From Desulfovibrio sp. JC010 (lineage in GTDB: Bacteria; Desulfobacterota; Desulfovibrionia; Desulfovibrionales; Desulfovibrionaceae): a DNA stretch of 64,000 nucleotides. The notes beneath the pieces are model-generated. The model was given only the letters and a program-made list of their open reading frames with translations, was not told the origin of the DNA and made no database searches. The DNA lies in NCBI RefSeq assembly GCF_010470675.1, contig NZ_VOIQ01000016.1:52251-116250 (forward strand). The letters run 5' to 3'. A program made the translations under genes and the position numbers. Shown in pieces: positions 8,825 to 17,477 of the stretch. The stretch's first letter is position 1; each line of letters begins with the position of its first letter.

Positions 8825-8853
8825 TAAATAAAAGTCGCTTCCAGCCATGTCAA
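8825..8853 (-). promoter_or_regulatory. Predicted sigma-70 promoter for mqnE-mqnC-mqnA
   Basis: On the minus strand TTGACA (8848-8853) and TATTTA (8825-8830) are 17 bp apart, 23 bp upstream of the mqnE ATG. The -35 is perfect, the -10 is weak. Confidence 0.55.
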
Positions 8854-8886
8854 CACTGGATTTCCGGCTCTTAAAAATATAAAACC

Positions 8887-9741
8887 ATGTCCATGAGCAA
8901 AATATTGAAATTAGGCTATTCGCCCTGTCCGAACGATACATTTATTTTTCACGCCCTTGCCAGCGGGGCCGTTAGCATAGACCCTTTCAAACTGGACGTC
9001 ACCCTCGCTGATGTGGAGGAACTTAATTCCATGGCCCGGTCCGGCAAGATGGATGTCTGCAAGGTTTCCGTCCACGCCGCTGCGCATATTATGGATGACT
9101 ACATCCTGCTGCGTGCCGGGGGAGCCATGGGCCGCGGCGTTGGGCCTTTGCTGCTCACCGGAGCACCTTGCATCATAGGTGACCTCCATGGCAAGCGTAT
9201 TGCCATACCGGGACGCAATACCACCGCAAATTTACTGTTCAGTCTTATGTGCCGTGAAGCCGGAATTAAGGTCGAGCTGGTAGAAATGGTTTTTGATCAG
9301 GTCATGCCCGCTATCAAAAACGGGGAAGTTGATGCCGGGGTGGTAATCCACGAGGGCCGCTTTACTTACGAAGCCCTCGCTCTTTCCAAGCTCGCCGATC
9401 TCGGCCAGTGGTGGGAGGATTTTTCCGGTCTGCCCATCCCGCTTGGTTCCATCGCCATTAAGCGTTCGCTGGGCGCGGAAACAGCAGCCATGGTCAATGC
9501 CGCCATCCGTAAATCCCTGACCCTTTCCTATATAGATGAAGAAGCCGCATGGCCTTACATTAAAGAACACGCACAGGAAATGGATGACGATGTCATTCAG
9601 CAGCACATCAAGACTTTTGTGACCGACTATTCTGATGATGTAGGCGATGAGGGTGAGCAGGCGGTTTTAAGATTGCTTCAGGAAGCAGCCAGAATGGATG
9701 GGCTTGAATTGCCTGCCAAGAATATTTTTATTGAGGTGTAG
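8887..9741 (+). CDS. mqnD: 1,4-dihydroxy-6-naphthoate synthase MqnD
   Basis: Opens the cyclic futalosine product to release 1,4-dihydroxy-6-naphthoate, completing the naphthoate branch of menaquinone synthesis. 284 residues, the usual length. The N terminus LGYSPCPNDTFIFHAL, the KVSVHAAAH stretch and the conserved VIHEGRFTY segment with its catalytic-site histidine are diagnostic. Divergent from mqnE and converging on the EamA gene 1 bp downstream, with no terminator between them. Confidence 0.94.
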   Translation: MSMSKILKLGYSPCPNDTFIFHALASGAVSIDPFKLDVTLADVEELNSMARSGKMDVCKVSVHAAAHIMDDYILLRAGGAMGRGVGPLLLTGAPCIIGDLHGKRIAIPGRNTTANLLFSLMCREAGIKVELVEMVFDQVMPAIKNGEVDAGVVIHEGRFTYEALALSKLADLGQWWEDFSGLPIPLGSIAIKRSLGAETAAMVNAAIRKSLTLSYIDEEAAWPYIKEHAQEMDDDVIQQHIKTFVTDYSDDVGDEGEQAVLRLLQEAARMDGLELPAKNIFIEV

Positions 9742-9742
9742 T

Positions 9743-10630
9743 TTACCCACTTTTCTCATCCTGACTCAAAATTACCCCGCCCATGACCAGTGCGGCTGCA
9801 ATAAACTGTATGGATGTGAAAGTTTCACCGAGGATCAGCCAGCCGAGGAAAAGGGTGAAGACCGGGATCATGTTTACATAAGCGGTGGTCTGGTTGGCGG
9901 GCAGTCTGCTCATGCCGAAGTTGAAGAGCCCGTATGCCCCGATGGTGATGCAGACCCCAAGATATATGATGCTGCCAGCTGCCAGCGGATCAAAAACCGT
10001 GGGTAGATCGGTTGAGGGCAGAGCCAGCAACGGCAGGTAAAAAATGGCCCCCATGAATGCCTGAAACGCGGTCAGGAAAAGTGTGGAGTAGTGGGCGGTC
10101 ATTTTCTTGAGTACGGTCATGTAGCCGACGGCACAACACATGGCCAGAAATTCAAAGAAGTTACCCATTGCCGGGTTGGGCGCGCTCTCGGTGGATTCCG
10201 AAGAGAGGGAAAGCCAGATTCCGCCGCAGACAGCCAGTGCGAATCCGATCAAAGTTCTGCGGCTCAGTTTTTCATCTAGGATGAAGCGCGCGGCAACAGC
10301 CATGAGCAGCGGAAGGGTGGCGCAGATCATCCCGGCCTGCGAGGCTGAGGTCATGGTCAGGGCCTGACTTTCGAACACGAAATACATGCACGGTTCGCAA
10401 AACCCCATAAAGAACAGCCATTTGAAATCCCCTTTGCGGATGGGCTGCTTCTTGAAATTGGGGATAAAGAACAGAAAACAGAGCGAAGCCAGCATCATAC
10501 GCCCGAAGATAACGAAAGTAGGATCGTAAACCGCCATGGATATCTTGAGTGCAATGAAGGAACTGGACCAGAGCAGCACTGCTGTGAGCAGGGCGACCAC
10601 TGCAATATATTGGGACTGGAGAAAAGACAT
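9743..10630 (-). CDS. EamA/DMT-family membrane transporter
   Basis: Inner-membrane exporter of the drug/metabolite transporter superfamily. 295 residues with about ten hydrophobic helices in two EamA repeats (about 10-140 and 155-285). Typical motifs are WSSSFIALKIS near the start and LGETFTSIQ near the end. Substrate unknown; family members export amino acids or other metabolites. Its stop codon is 1 bp from that of mqnD on the other strand, so the transcripts must overlap. Confidence 0.88.
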   Translation of the reverse strand: MSFLQSQYIAVVALLTAVLLWSSSFIALKISMAVYDPTFVIFGRMMLASLCFLFFIPNFKKQPIRKGDFKWLFFMGFCEPCMYFVFESQALTMTSASQAGMICATLPLLMAVAARFILDEKLSRRTLIGFALAVCGGIWLSLSSESTESAPNPAMGNFFEFLAMCCAVGYMTVLKKMTAHYSTLFLTAFQAFMGAIFYLPLLALPSTDLPTVFDPLAAGSIIYLGVCITIGAYGLFNFGMSRLPANQTTAYVNMIPVFTLFLGWLILGETFTSIQFIAAALVMGGVILSQDEKSG

Positions 10631-10747
10631 TTTAGCCCTCGCGGGAAAGATATTATCGATAAAGGAACCCTGAAATAGGAGTTGTGATTTGCTTTGTCAA
10701 TGAACCGTTTTGTCCGCAAAGAAAGAATTTATGACTTTAAAATAAAT

Positions 10748-10779
10748 AAATCCCCGCAAACCGTAGCTTGCGGGGATTT
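10748..10779. terminator. Terminator after the small zinc-ribbon gene
   Basis: Perfect 12-bp stem AAATCCCCGCAA (10748-10759) with its complement at 10768-10779. On the minus strand it is followed by a T-rich tail, so it ends the 10803-11060 gene. Confidence 0.85.
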
Positions 10780-10802
10780 GAATTATTGTCTGGAGCAGTT
10801 CT

Positions 10803-11060
10803 TTATCTGGTCCATGCAAGGAGGTTGAACGGAGAGTATTTGTTGTCCGGGTTTTCTGCGTAACGGCAACCGAGATTGGAATCGTCACGCTTGTTGGTGA
10901 TATCACACTCGGAGCCTACGTAGTGCGGGCATTTGTTGTTGTTGCAGACAACAATAATGCCCCAGCCGGATTCCGGCGGTGCAATCCAGGGGCTGAGGTC
11001 TTCTCCGCAATGGGGACATGTCCTTTCTTCCAGTTCAACGCCATCATAAATATAAGTCAC
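10803..11060 (-). CDS. Small zinc-ribbon-like protein of unknown function
   Basis: 85 residues, not assigned to a named family. Six cysteines in two clusters: CPHCGE at residues 15-20 and, after a hydrophobic stretch GWGIIVVC, CNNNKCPHY and C52, with a further C65. This pattern suggests one or two bound zinc ions or a redox centre. GTG start with GGAGAG spaced 6 bases upstream. Lies alone between its own terminator and yjgA. No signal peptide or membrane segment, so cytoplasmic. Confidence 0.8.
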   Translation of the reverse strand: MTYIYDGVELEERTCPHCGEDLSPWIAPPESGWGIIVVCNNNKCPHYVGSECDITNKRDDSNLGCRYAENPDNKYSPFNLLAWTR

Positions 11061-11153
11061 GGTATCTCTCCTTGATTGTTTCTTGAAAAATTAAGTGTGA
11101 ATTAATTCACAACATATGTAAAGTAAGATTGTATTCTCAGGAGTCAAGGCCGC

Positions 11154-11669
11154 TTATTCAGTTAGTTCGCGTAAAGTCTTGAAAAGAGCCCGCGCGGACT
11201 TGGGAGGCTTGGATTTATCTTTTTCTTTTCTGGCATTGCGGGCCAGTTGGGAGATGCGCTGGCGGTCGGCCTGCGGGTGTTTTTCTACAATTTCATCCAG
11301 TACGGAAAAGTCACCGTCAACCAGTCTGTCACGCCATTGTTCAAGGGCGTGGAATTTCATGTTGTCGGCCCGGTTTCCGGTCTCGATATCTTCGAGGAAT
11401 TCAACCAGCGGCTGAGTGTCCACGTCGCGGATAAGTTTTCCGATGTACTGGACTTTACGCCGTTTGGCTTCATGGGATTTAATTGCCATGGCATCCAGCA
11501 CTTCCTCAATAAAGTAATCCGGCAGGCCGCATTTCTTGACCAGTTCAGGACCAAGGGTCATCAGCTTTTCGGCCAGCTTCTGCAATGCGATCATCTCACG
11601 CTTTTTCTGCGATCTGCTCGGACCGGAAAATTCCTCTTCATCATTATATAAATCATCTGCATCGTACAT
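11154..11669 (-). CDS. yjgA: Ribosome biogenesis factor YjgA/DarP
   Basis: DUF615 family; E. coli DarP (YjgA) binds late 50S precursors and promotes their maturation. 171 residues against about 183 in E. coli, largely helical and charged. Conserved stretches are the SRSQKKREMIALQKL start, KSHEAKRRKVQYIGKLIR and the ARNARKEK tail. ATG 11669 is preceded on the minus strand by the GGAGGC end of a degenerate repeat copy, which is the only Shine-Dalgarno-like sequence there (spacing about 10). Confidence 0.9.
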   Translation of the reverse strand: MYDADDLYNDEEEFSGPSRSQKKREMIALQKLAEKLMTLGPELVKKCGLPDYFIEEVLDAMAIKSHEAKRRKVQYIGKLIRDVDTQPLVEFLEDIETGNRADNMKFHALEQWRDRLVDGDFSVLDEIVEKHPQADRQRISQLARNARKEKDKSKPPKSARALFKTLRELTE

Positions 11670-11678
11670 ATATGGTAT

Positions 11679-11719
11679 GCCTCCAGCGGCTAAATTTTAT
11701 AAACAGCGCGTAGCGCATC
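11679..11719 (-). repeat. Degenerate copy of the intergenic repeat (copy 10)
   Basis: GCCTCCAGCGGC (11679-11690) and GCGCGTAGCGCATC (11706-11719) resemble the outer parts of the copies at 31133 and 33672, but the central palindrome is missing. Lies between yjgA and the second EamA gene. Confidence 0.5.
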
Positions 11720-11732
11720 ATATAATAAAAGT

Positions 11733-12614
11733 CTAGTTGCGGTTGGTGAGCCAGACTCCGAAGATGGTCAGTGCGCCTCCGGTTACGAGGAAGAGATCCA
11801 CGGGTTCGTCGAGCATTATGGCACCGAGTGCCACTGCGGTAACCGGGACGAGGTTGATGAAAATTCCGGTTTTGGACGGTCCGATTTGCTGAATGGCTTC
11901 GAAGTACCAGCTGAATCCGAGACTTGTTCCGAGCAGGGCCAGATAGATTATGCAGCTGTAATCAATAAAAGATGCACTGACTATTTCAGATAATAAACCG
12001 TGATACAGGGCAGGGCCGAATAGCATAAATGTTCCGAAAAGGCAGGACCAAAACACCGTTTCAATGGGATGGATTTTTTTCATGACCGGCTTTCCGGCCA
12101 GTGAATAGGCGGCCCAGCTAAGCACGCAGCCGACAATGCACAAATCGCCGAAGCTGGTGCCTTCGGTGATTATGGATACGGGATTGCCGTGCCCGATGAT
12201 GGTGCTGACCCCGGTCAGAGCCAGTACGAACCCGGCGATTTTCCAGAGCGTGAATTTTTCCTTGAAAATAAGGGCCGAGCCAAGGGCGATGAAGGTCGGG
12301 GTGGCCGCGATTATGAGTGCCGCTCGCCCAGCGGTAACAGTCTGCAGCCCGCTGAAAAACAGAATATTGTACAGAAAAACCCCGGTCAGACCGAGGAAAG
12401 CCAGCGGCAGAATATCCTTACCGGTGCAGCTTGGCCTTTTGCCCGTGGCCCGGCAGGCAAGAAAGAACATGAAGATAGTGGCAAAGAAAAAACGCAGGAA
12501 AGCTGCGGAGTAGGGAGTCAGATCTCCGGCAAGAATGCGTCCGGCGATCCATGTTCCGCCCCAGAAGACAACTGAGCCGATGAGTTTTACGTAGAGTATT
12601 GCAGATGATGACAT
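11733..12614 (-). CDS. EamA/DMT-family membrane transporter (second copy)
   Basis: Inner-membrane transporter with ten hydrophobic helices in two EamA domains; 293 residues from ATG 12614. N-terminal motif GGTWIAGRIL and a C-terminal EP/DLFL segment fit the family. It is not a recent duplicate of the gene at 9743, as the sequences differ widely. A GTG at 12629 in the same frame would add five residues and overlap the upstream gene; neither start has a clear SD, so translation is probably coupled to the C-GCAxxG-C-C gene. Substrate unknown. Confidence 0.86.
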   Translation of the reverse strand: MSSSAILYVKLIGSVVFWGGTWIAGRILAGDLTPYSAAFLRFFFATIFMFFLACRATGKRPSCTGKDILPLAFLGLTGVFLYNILFFSGLQTVTAGRAALIIAATPTFIALGSALIFKEKFTLWKIAGFVLALTGVSTIIGHGNPVSIITEGTSFGDLCIVGCVLSWAAYSLAGKPVMKKIHPIETVFWSCLFGTFMLFGPALYHGLLSEIVSASFIDYSCIIYLALLGTSLGFSWYFEAIQQIGPSKTGIFINLVPVTAVALGAIMLDEPVDLFLVTGGALTIFGVWLTNRN

Positions 12615-12615
12615 G

Positions 12616-13053
12616 TTATTTTTGATCACGCAGAAGGGTTATTGTGAAGTCAGTTATGTCTTCAACAATTGGCAGGCATTTTTGCTGTTTGATATTGTTT
12701 TCTTTGAATTTTGTTTGCCCCTGAGGTTTACCTAGGTCGCATCCGGTAATTTCAAAGCAATTGAGGGATTCATTACGCCTATTAAAATAGTCAGTCAATT
12801 CTTGAATCAGGCTATAACAAATGTCTACTTCCTGTTCTGGGGAGGTGCGCCCGTGAATGACGCTTATCGCCAGAATTGCCCCCTGCAATGCACCGCATAC
12901 TCCTTTAGTTCTTGACGCTCCGGAACAAAAGCCGGTGGCTATTGCAGGAATCCCCGGATTGTTGATAGACATTGCATCGGTTGTAGCCAGTAGCACACTC
13001 TCTGCACATAAATAGCCGTTATTGAAATAATGGTATGCTCTTTTCCCATCCAT
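12616..13053 (-). CDS. C-GCAxxG-C-C family protein
   Basis: Member of the redox-cysteine family named for its spaced motif. Here the cysteines appear as FCSGASR, GVCGALQGAI, a later C in DICYSL, and C...C near the end (NCFEITGCD). 145 residues, cytoplasmic. The family is thought to be redox-active, and members are found near oxidoreductases and transporters, but a biochemical role is not established to my knowledge. ATG start with AGGAGA at proper spacing. Likely co-transcribed with the downstream EamA gene (stop and start 1 bp apart). Confidence 0.82.
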   Translation of the reverse strand: MDGKRAYHYFNNGYLCAESVLLATTDAMSINNPGIPAIATGFCSGASRTKGVCGALQGAILAISVIHGRTSPEQEVDICYSLIQELTDYFNRRNESLNCFEITGCDLGKPQGQTKFKENNIKQQKCLPIVEDITDFTITLLRDQK

Positions 13054-13356
13054 AATATTCTCCTATAAATATGTGCTAAGTGTGACAGTGTGTGTTTGTC
13101 AGGGTGATGCTGCGATTTTATTCTGTTTAACCGGGTCTGATTGTTTAATACAGTAAAAAATGCGACTTAAATTGTGGAATCCGAAGAATGTTCGGGTGAC
13201 TTGCTTTGTTCTGCTATATTGCCTATTATGCGAACTTAATTCGTCCAATTCCCTTTGACCGTAAAATTCTTCCGATTCTTGTGTGGCAGTTTATTGCATT
13301 TCCGAAATCAGACATTTGTTCTGTTTTTTAAGACTCACACTGCTGATTTGTCTAGC

Positions 13357-13370
13357 ACAGTATATACTGT
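13357..13370. promoter_or_regulatory. Perfect 14-bp palindrome, candidate operator
   Basis: ACAGTATATACTGT is its own reverse complement. It lies 256 bp upstream of the Lrp start. Size and symmetry fit a dimeric repressor or Lrp-type site. Confidence 0.5.
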
Positions 13371-13385
13371 TGTATGTCTATCCTA

Positions 13386-13423
13386 CAAAAATGTATGTTG
13401 TACAAAACTGTATTACATTTTTG
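13386..13423. promoter_or_regulatory. Inverted repeat with perfect 10-bp arms, candidate operator
   Basis: CAAAAATGTA (13386-13395) and TACATTTTTG (13414-13423) are exact complements 18 bp apart, enclosing the 8-bp palindrome TTGTACAA (13399-13406). The phasing would suit a multimeric AT-preferring protein such as Lrp. Confidence 0.5.
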
Positions 13424-13441
13424 GTTGATCGATTAATCAAC
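13424..13441. promoter_or_regulatory. Inverted repeat GTTGAT-6-ATCAAC, candidate operator
   Basis: GTTGAT (13424-13429) and ATCAAC (13436-13441) are complementary around CGATTA. It abuts the preceding 10-bp inverted repeat. Confidence 0.45.
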
Positions 13442-13584
13442 TATTGAGGTGTGCAGTCTGTATATTTTAATGTGCAGTAGTGGAAAATTCAGGTATATAA
13501 GGAGATGTGCAGAAATTAATTCGTTTACATAGCTGTTTTGCTTAACTTTTGACGTTTTGATGCGTGTTGTTGTGTAGTTTTTTC

Positions 13585-13613
13585 TTGACAAAACCCTGAA
13601 AATTGAATTTTAT
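13585..13613 (+). promoter_or_regulatory. Predicted promoter of the Lrp regulator
   Basis: TTGACA (13585-13590) and TTTTAT (13608-13613) are 17 bp apart. Transcription would begin near 13620, only about 6 bases before the ATG at 13626, implying a nearly leaderless message. Confidence 0.5.
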
Positions 13614-13625
13614 TCTAAAAAACAG

Positions 13626-14108
13626 ATGACAAAAAGAAAGATTGACGAAACTGATCGTAGAATTCTGACAATACTTCAGAATAGTGGCCGGGTTTCCAAT
13701 GCCGATATCGCAAGAAAGGTCGGTATGGCTCCTTCAGCAGTTCTTGAACGTGTCCGTAAGTTGGAGCGCAAGGGCGTGCTTACCGGATATGAAGCCATTG
13801 TTAACCCCAAGGCCGTCGGACGTTCCCTTACCGCCTTTATTTTTGTGAATGTGAACGAAGGCGTGGGCGCCACCTCCACCGGCGAAGAGCTTTCCCGCGT
13901 GCCGGGTGTGCTGGAAGTGCATTACTGTGCAGGCCGGGACAGCTATCTTATCAAGGTTCGTAGTGAGGATACAGACGGACTGGCCATTATGCTGGGGCAG
14001 ATCGGAAGGATCGAAACAGTCAGGGACACCAACTCAACCATCGTATTAAACACCATCAAGGAGTCTCGGGCAATTCCTCTGGAAGAGGAAGAAGATTACG
14101 AATCATAG
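13626..14108 (+). CDS. Lrp/AsnC-family transcriptional regulator, probably of putA
   Basis: 160 residues: N-terminal helix-turn-helix (about 1-60, with SNADIARKVGMAPSAVLERV) and C-terminal RAM effector domain (about 65-145, with FIFVNV and VLEVHYCAGRDSYLIKV). Members form dimers to octamers and bind amino acids. It sits 138 bp upstream of putA on the same strand, the arrangement seen for proline-responsive PutR-type activators, so proline control of putA is likely but inferred. No SD precedes the ATG. Confidence 0.9.
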   Translation: MTKRKIDETDRRILTILQNSGRVSNADIARKVGMAPSAVLERVRKLERKGVLTGYEAIVNPKAVGRSLTAFIFVNVNEGVGATSTGEELSRVPGVLEVHYCAGRDSYLIKVRSEDTDGLAIMLGQIGRIETVRDTNSTIVLNTIKESRAIPLEEEEDYES

Positions 14109-14246
14109 CAGACTGTAAAATATCCCGTGAACAGGCTCGGCAGTGTGGGCCTGTAATTCCCTGCTGATCAGGGTGGAGTGATTTTTGATCGGTCTGCAAA
14201 ATTTATGATTTTGAAGAACCATTAAAAATCTCAAGGAGAGTCAGGT

Positions 14247-17200
14247 ATGAACGCAGAAGTCTCCACTCTGGACAGCAAAGTAATCGAACGCGGGAAGCAG
14301 TTTTTTGATTCCATATCCGGTGAAGCACCTTCAGTCTTCAACAAGGGCTGGTGGACAGGCAAGGTTATGGACTGGTCCATGAAAAATGAAGATTTCAAGG
14401 TCCAGATGTTCCGCTTTGTTGACGTCCTGCCTTACCTGAACACTTCCGAATCCCTTTCCAGACATATCGAAGAATACTTCGCCGGCGAAGACAGTAACAT
14501 CCCTGACGTCCTTAAATGGGGAGCCACCAAGACCGGATTCGGCGGCGGACTTGTAGCCAAAGTACTCAACAAGACCATCCGTTCCAATATTGAAGGCATG
14601 GCCCGCCAGTTCATTATCGGCCAGAAATCCAAGGAAGCGGTGAAGGGGATTCGCAAGCTGCGCAAGGACGGCTTTGCGTTTGTTCTTGACCTGCTCGGCG
14701 AGGCAACCGTTTCCCACGAGGAAGCAGCAGCCTACCGCGACGGTTATCTGGAAGTCCTTGATGCTATTGAGAAAGAATACAAGAAATGGGACGCCCTTGA
14801 CGCTTCCGGCGACCTAGACTGGGGGCACGCTCCCAAAATCAATGTCGCGGTAAAACCCTCCGCTTTTTACTCCCAGTCCAAACCTGTGGATCTTGAAGGC
14901 ACCGTACAGGGTATGATGGAAGCCATCGAGCCTGTGTACAAGAAGATCATGGACATGAATGGCTTCATGTGCATTGACATGGAAGCCCTCAAGTACAAAG
15001 AACCCACCGTTGAAATGTACAAGCGGTTCAGGAAAAAATACCCTGACTATCCGCATCTCGGAATCGTATTTCAGGCTTACCTGCGCAGCGTAGATGATGA
15101 CGTTTCCGGTCTGCTGGACTGGGCGCGCGAAGAAAAACTGCCCATCTCTATCCGTCTGGTAAAAGGTGCTTACTGGGATTACGAGACCGTACTCGCCAAG
15201 CAGAACGACTGGCCTGTTCCGGTCTGGACCCACAAGCCTGAGTCAGACATGGCTTTTGAGCGCGTTTCCAGGATGATTCTGGAAAACCACGACATCTGCC
15301 ACTATGCCTGCGCATCCCACAACATCCGTTCCATTTCCTCGGTCATGGAAGTTGCCAACGAGCTTGGTGTACCCGAAGAAAAATATGAATTTCAGGTCCT
15401 CTACGGCATGGCAGAGCCGGTACGTAAGGGCTTGCGCAACGTTGCCAAGCGCGTGCGTCTCTACTGCCCCTACGGCGATCTCATTCCGGGCATGGCTTAT
15501 CTCGTGCGCCGTCTGCTGGAAAACACCGCTAACGAATCCTTTCTCAAGCAGACTTTTGCTGATGAAGCTGATGTCAGCCGTCTGCTGGAAAACCCGGAAA
15601 TCACCCTTAAACGGGAACTGGATGCCAAGCTTCCCAGAAAGGAAGCAGAGCTTGCCGAAGGCGAGCTGGACCGCTTCAACAACTTTCCGCCCGCAGACTT
15701 TACTCTCAAGGAAGAGCGTGAAGGATTTCCGGCTGCCATGGCGAAAATCCGTCAGGATTTCGGTAGGCGTTACCCGCTTTTCATCGGCGGGCAGGATGTG
15801 ACCACCGACGATACCCTTGATTCTTACAACCCGGCTGATCCTTCTGAAATTATCGGCTCTGTTTGTCAGGCCGGAACAGCAGAAGTAGATAAAGCTGTAG
15901 CCACTGCCAAGAGTGCCTACCTTGATTGGCGAGATGTGGAACCCAGGGAACGTGCCCAGTATCTGCTCAAGGCTTCTCAGTATCTCAAGGATAATATGTA
16001 TGAGCTTTGCGCCATGCAGGTTCTTGAAGTTGGCAAGCAGTGGGATCAGGCACAGGGCGATGTGGCCGAGGCCATTGACTTCCTCGAATATTATGCCCGT
16101 GAAATGATTCGCCTCGGTAATCCGAAACGCATGGGTAATGCACCGGGCGAATATTCTCAGTATTTTTATCAGGGCAAGGGTGTTGCCGCAGTTATCGCAC
16201 CGTGGAACTTTCCGCTGGCAATCAGTGTGGGCATGGTTTCCGCAGCCATTGTTGCCGGTTGTCCGGTTGTCTACAAGCCTGCCGGTATTTCCTCTGCTGT
16301 GGGCTACGGACTGGTTGAGATGTTCAAAGCCGCAGGGCTGCCCGACGGCGTCTTCAACTACTGCCCCGGTCGCGGTTCCGTAATGGGTGACCATCTTGTG
16401 GATCATCCCGATGTTTCCGTAATCGCTTTCACCGGATCAATGGAAGTGGGACTGCGTATTCAGGAACGCGCTGCCAAGGTCCATCCCGGTCAGGAGCAGT
16501 GCAAGAAGGTTATCGCTGAAATGGGCGGTAAGAACGGTATCATAATCGACGACGATGCCGACCTTGATGAAGCCGTACTCGGTGTGCTTTACGCTGCCTT
16601 CGGTTTTCAGGGCCAGAAGTGCTCAGCCTGCTCCCGCGCCATTGTTCTTGATTCAATTTACGACCGCTTCATCCACCGTCTCAAGGAAGCAGCAGGGTCC
16701 ATTAAACTCGGACCTGCTGAAAATCCTGCCAACTACATGGGACCGGTTGCTGATAAGGCGGCTCAGAAGAACGTGCTTGAGTACTGCCGCATTGCCGAGG
16801 AAGAAGGCAACGTGGTTATCAAGCAGGAAGCTCCTGCTGAGTACCGCGACAAGGGCGGTTGCTACACCCCGCTGTTGGTTGTGGACGGTATCAGCAGAGA
16901 ACACCGCATTGCGCAGGAAGAAGTCTTCGGACCTGTCCTTTCCATTATGCGCGCCAAGGATTTTGACGAAGCTATTGATATCGCTAATTCCACCAGATTC
17001 GCGCTTACCGGAGCGGTTTACTCCAGAAGTCCCAAAAATCTTGAAAGGGCTTCCCGTGAATTCCGGGTCGGTAACCTCTACCTGAACAAACCCAGCGTAG
17101 GTGCTCTGGTTGAACGCCACGCATTTGGCGGATTCAAGATGTCCGGTGTCGGCTCCAAGGCCGGTGGTCCCGACTACCTGCTCCAGTTCATGGACCCGCG

Positions 17201-17270
17201 TCTGGTCTGCGAGAACACCATGCGTCGCGGTTTCGCACCCATCTCCGAGGATGATGACTGGGTGGCATAA
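14247..17270 (+). CDS. putA: Bifunctional proline dehydrogenase / glutamate semialdehyde dehydrogenase
   Basis: Oxidises proline to glutamate in two steps, passing electrons from FAD to quinone and then to NAD. 1007 residues. The N-terminal proline dehydrogenase barrel (about 140-460) has RLVKGAYWDYE, YGDLIPGMAYLVRRLLENTA and NESF. The aldehyde dehydrogenase domain (about 515-990) has APWNFPLAI, E758 (AEMGGKN) and catalytic C792 (GQKCSACSR). The N-terminal ribbon-helix-helix DNA-binding domain of E. coli PutA is absent, so regulation is probably left to the Lrp protein upstream. ATG preceded by AAGGAGAG. Confidence 0.95.
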   Translation: MNAEVSTLDSKVIERGKQFFDSISGEAPSVFNKGWWTGKVMDWSMKNEDFKVQMFRFVDVLPYLNTSESLSRHIEEYFAGEDSNIPDVLKWGATKTGFGGGLVAKVLNKTIRSNIEGMARQFIIGQKSKEAVKGIRKLRKDGFAFVLDLLGEATVSHEEAAAYRDGYLEVLDAIEKEYKKWDALDASGDLDWGHAPKINVAVKPSAFYSQSKPVDLEGTVQGMMEAIEPVYKKIMDMNGFMCIDMEALKYKEPTVEMYKRFRKKYPDYPHLGIVFQAYLRSVDDDVSGLLDWAREEKLPISIRLVKGAYWDYETVLAKQNDWPVPVWTHKPESDMAFERVSRMILENHDICHYACASHNIRSISSVMEVANELGVPEEKYEFQVLYGMAEPVRKGLRNVAKRVRLYCPYGDLIPGMAYLVRRLLENTANESFLKQTFADEADVSRLLENPEITLKRELDAKLPRKEAELAEGELDRFNNFPPADFTLKEEREGFPAAMAKIRQDFGRRYPLFIGGQDVTTDDTLDSYNPADPSEIIGSVCQAGTAEVDKAVATAKSAYLDWRDVEPRERAQYLLKASQYLKDNMYELCAMQVLEVGKQWDQAQGDVAEAIDFLEYYAREMIRLGNPKRMGNAPGEYSQYFYQGKGVAAVIAPWNFPLAISVGMVSAAIVAGCPVVYKPAGISSAVGYGLVEMFKAAGLPDGVFNYCPGRGSVMGDHLVDHPDVSVIAFTGSMEVGLRIQERAAKVHPGQEQCKKVIAEMGGKNGIIIDDDADLDEAVLGVLYAAFGFQGQKCSACSRAIVLDSIYDRFIHRLKEAAGSIKLGPAENPANYMGPVADKAAQKNVLEYCRIAEEEGNVVIKQEAPAEYRDKGGCYTPLLVVDGISREHRIAQEEVFGPVLSIMRAKDFDEAIDIANSTRFALTGAVYSRSPKNLERASREFRVGNLYLNKPSVGALVERHAFGGFKMSGVGSKAGGPDYLLQFMDPRLVCENTMRRGFAPISEDDDWVA

Positions 17271-17302
17271 GTATAACTACTAATAATTCCAGTATCCAAG
17301 TT

Positions 17303-17335
17303 CCGGCGGACTCTTCAGGGTTCGCCGGTTTTTTT
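17303..17335 (+). terminator. Rho-independent terminator after putA
   Basis: CCGGCGGA pairs with TTCGCCGG, extended by CTC/GGG around TTCA, then a run of seven T. Confidence 0.88.
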
Positions 17336-17477
17336 ATATGTAGGTATTTGGTTTTTCTATCAGTCTGATGACATTGAATTGATATTAACGTTTGGACAGA
17401 TTGATTTTTGCTGGGCTATCAATATTTGTAATTTCTTTATTTTATTGACTTTAATTCTCAATTGAGGACGATTCTGA

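Larger units (their letters stand above)
13054..13625. other. Long AT-rich gap between divergent genes, rich in palindromes
   Basis: 572 bp without a convincing gene. It separates the C-GCAxxG-C-C gene (leftward) from the Lrp regulator (rightward). The right half carries four separate symmetrical motifs (entries at 13357, 13386 with an inner 8-bp palindrome, and 13424) and a promoter at 13585. No RNA gene is recognised. Confidence 0.7.

Noticed and set aside
15243..16406. Long open frame (387 codons) on the strand opposite putA
   Set aside because: It is a mirror of the strongly coding putA frame, without SD or family motifs. The same holds for long antisense frames over ahbD (31476-32579), ahbC (33778-34821) and rseP/dxr (45779-47164).
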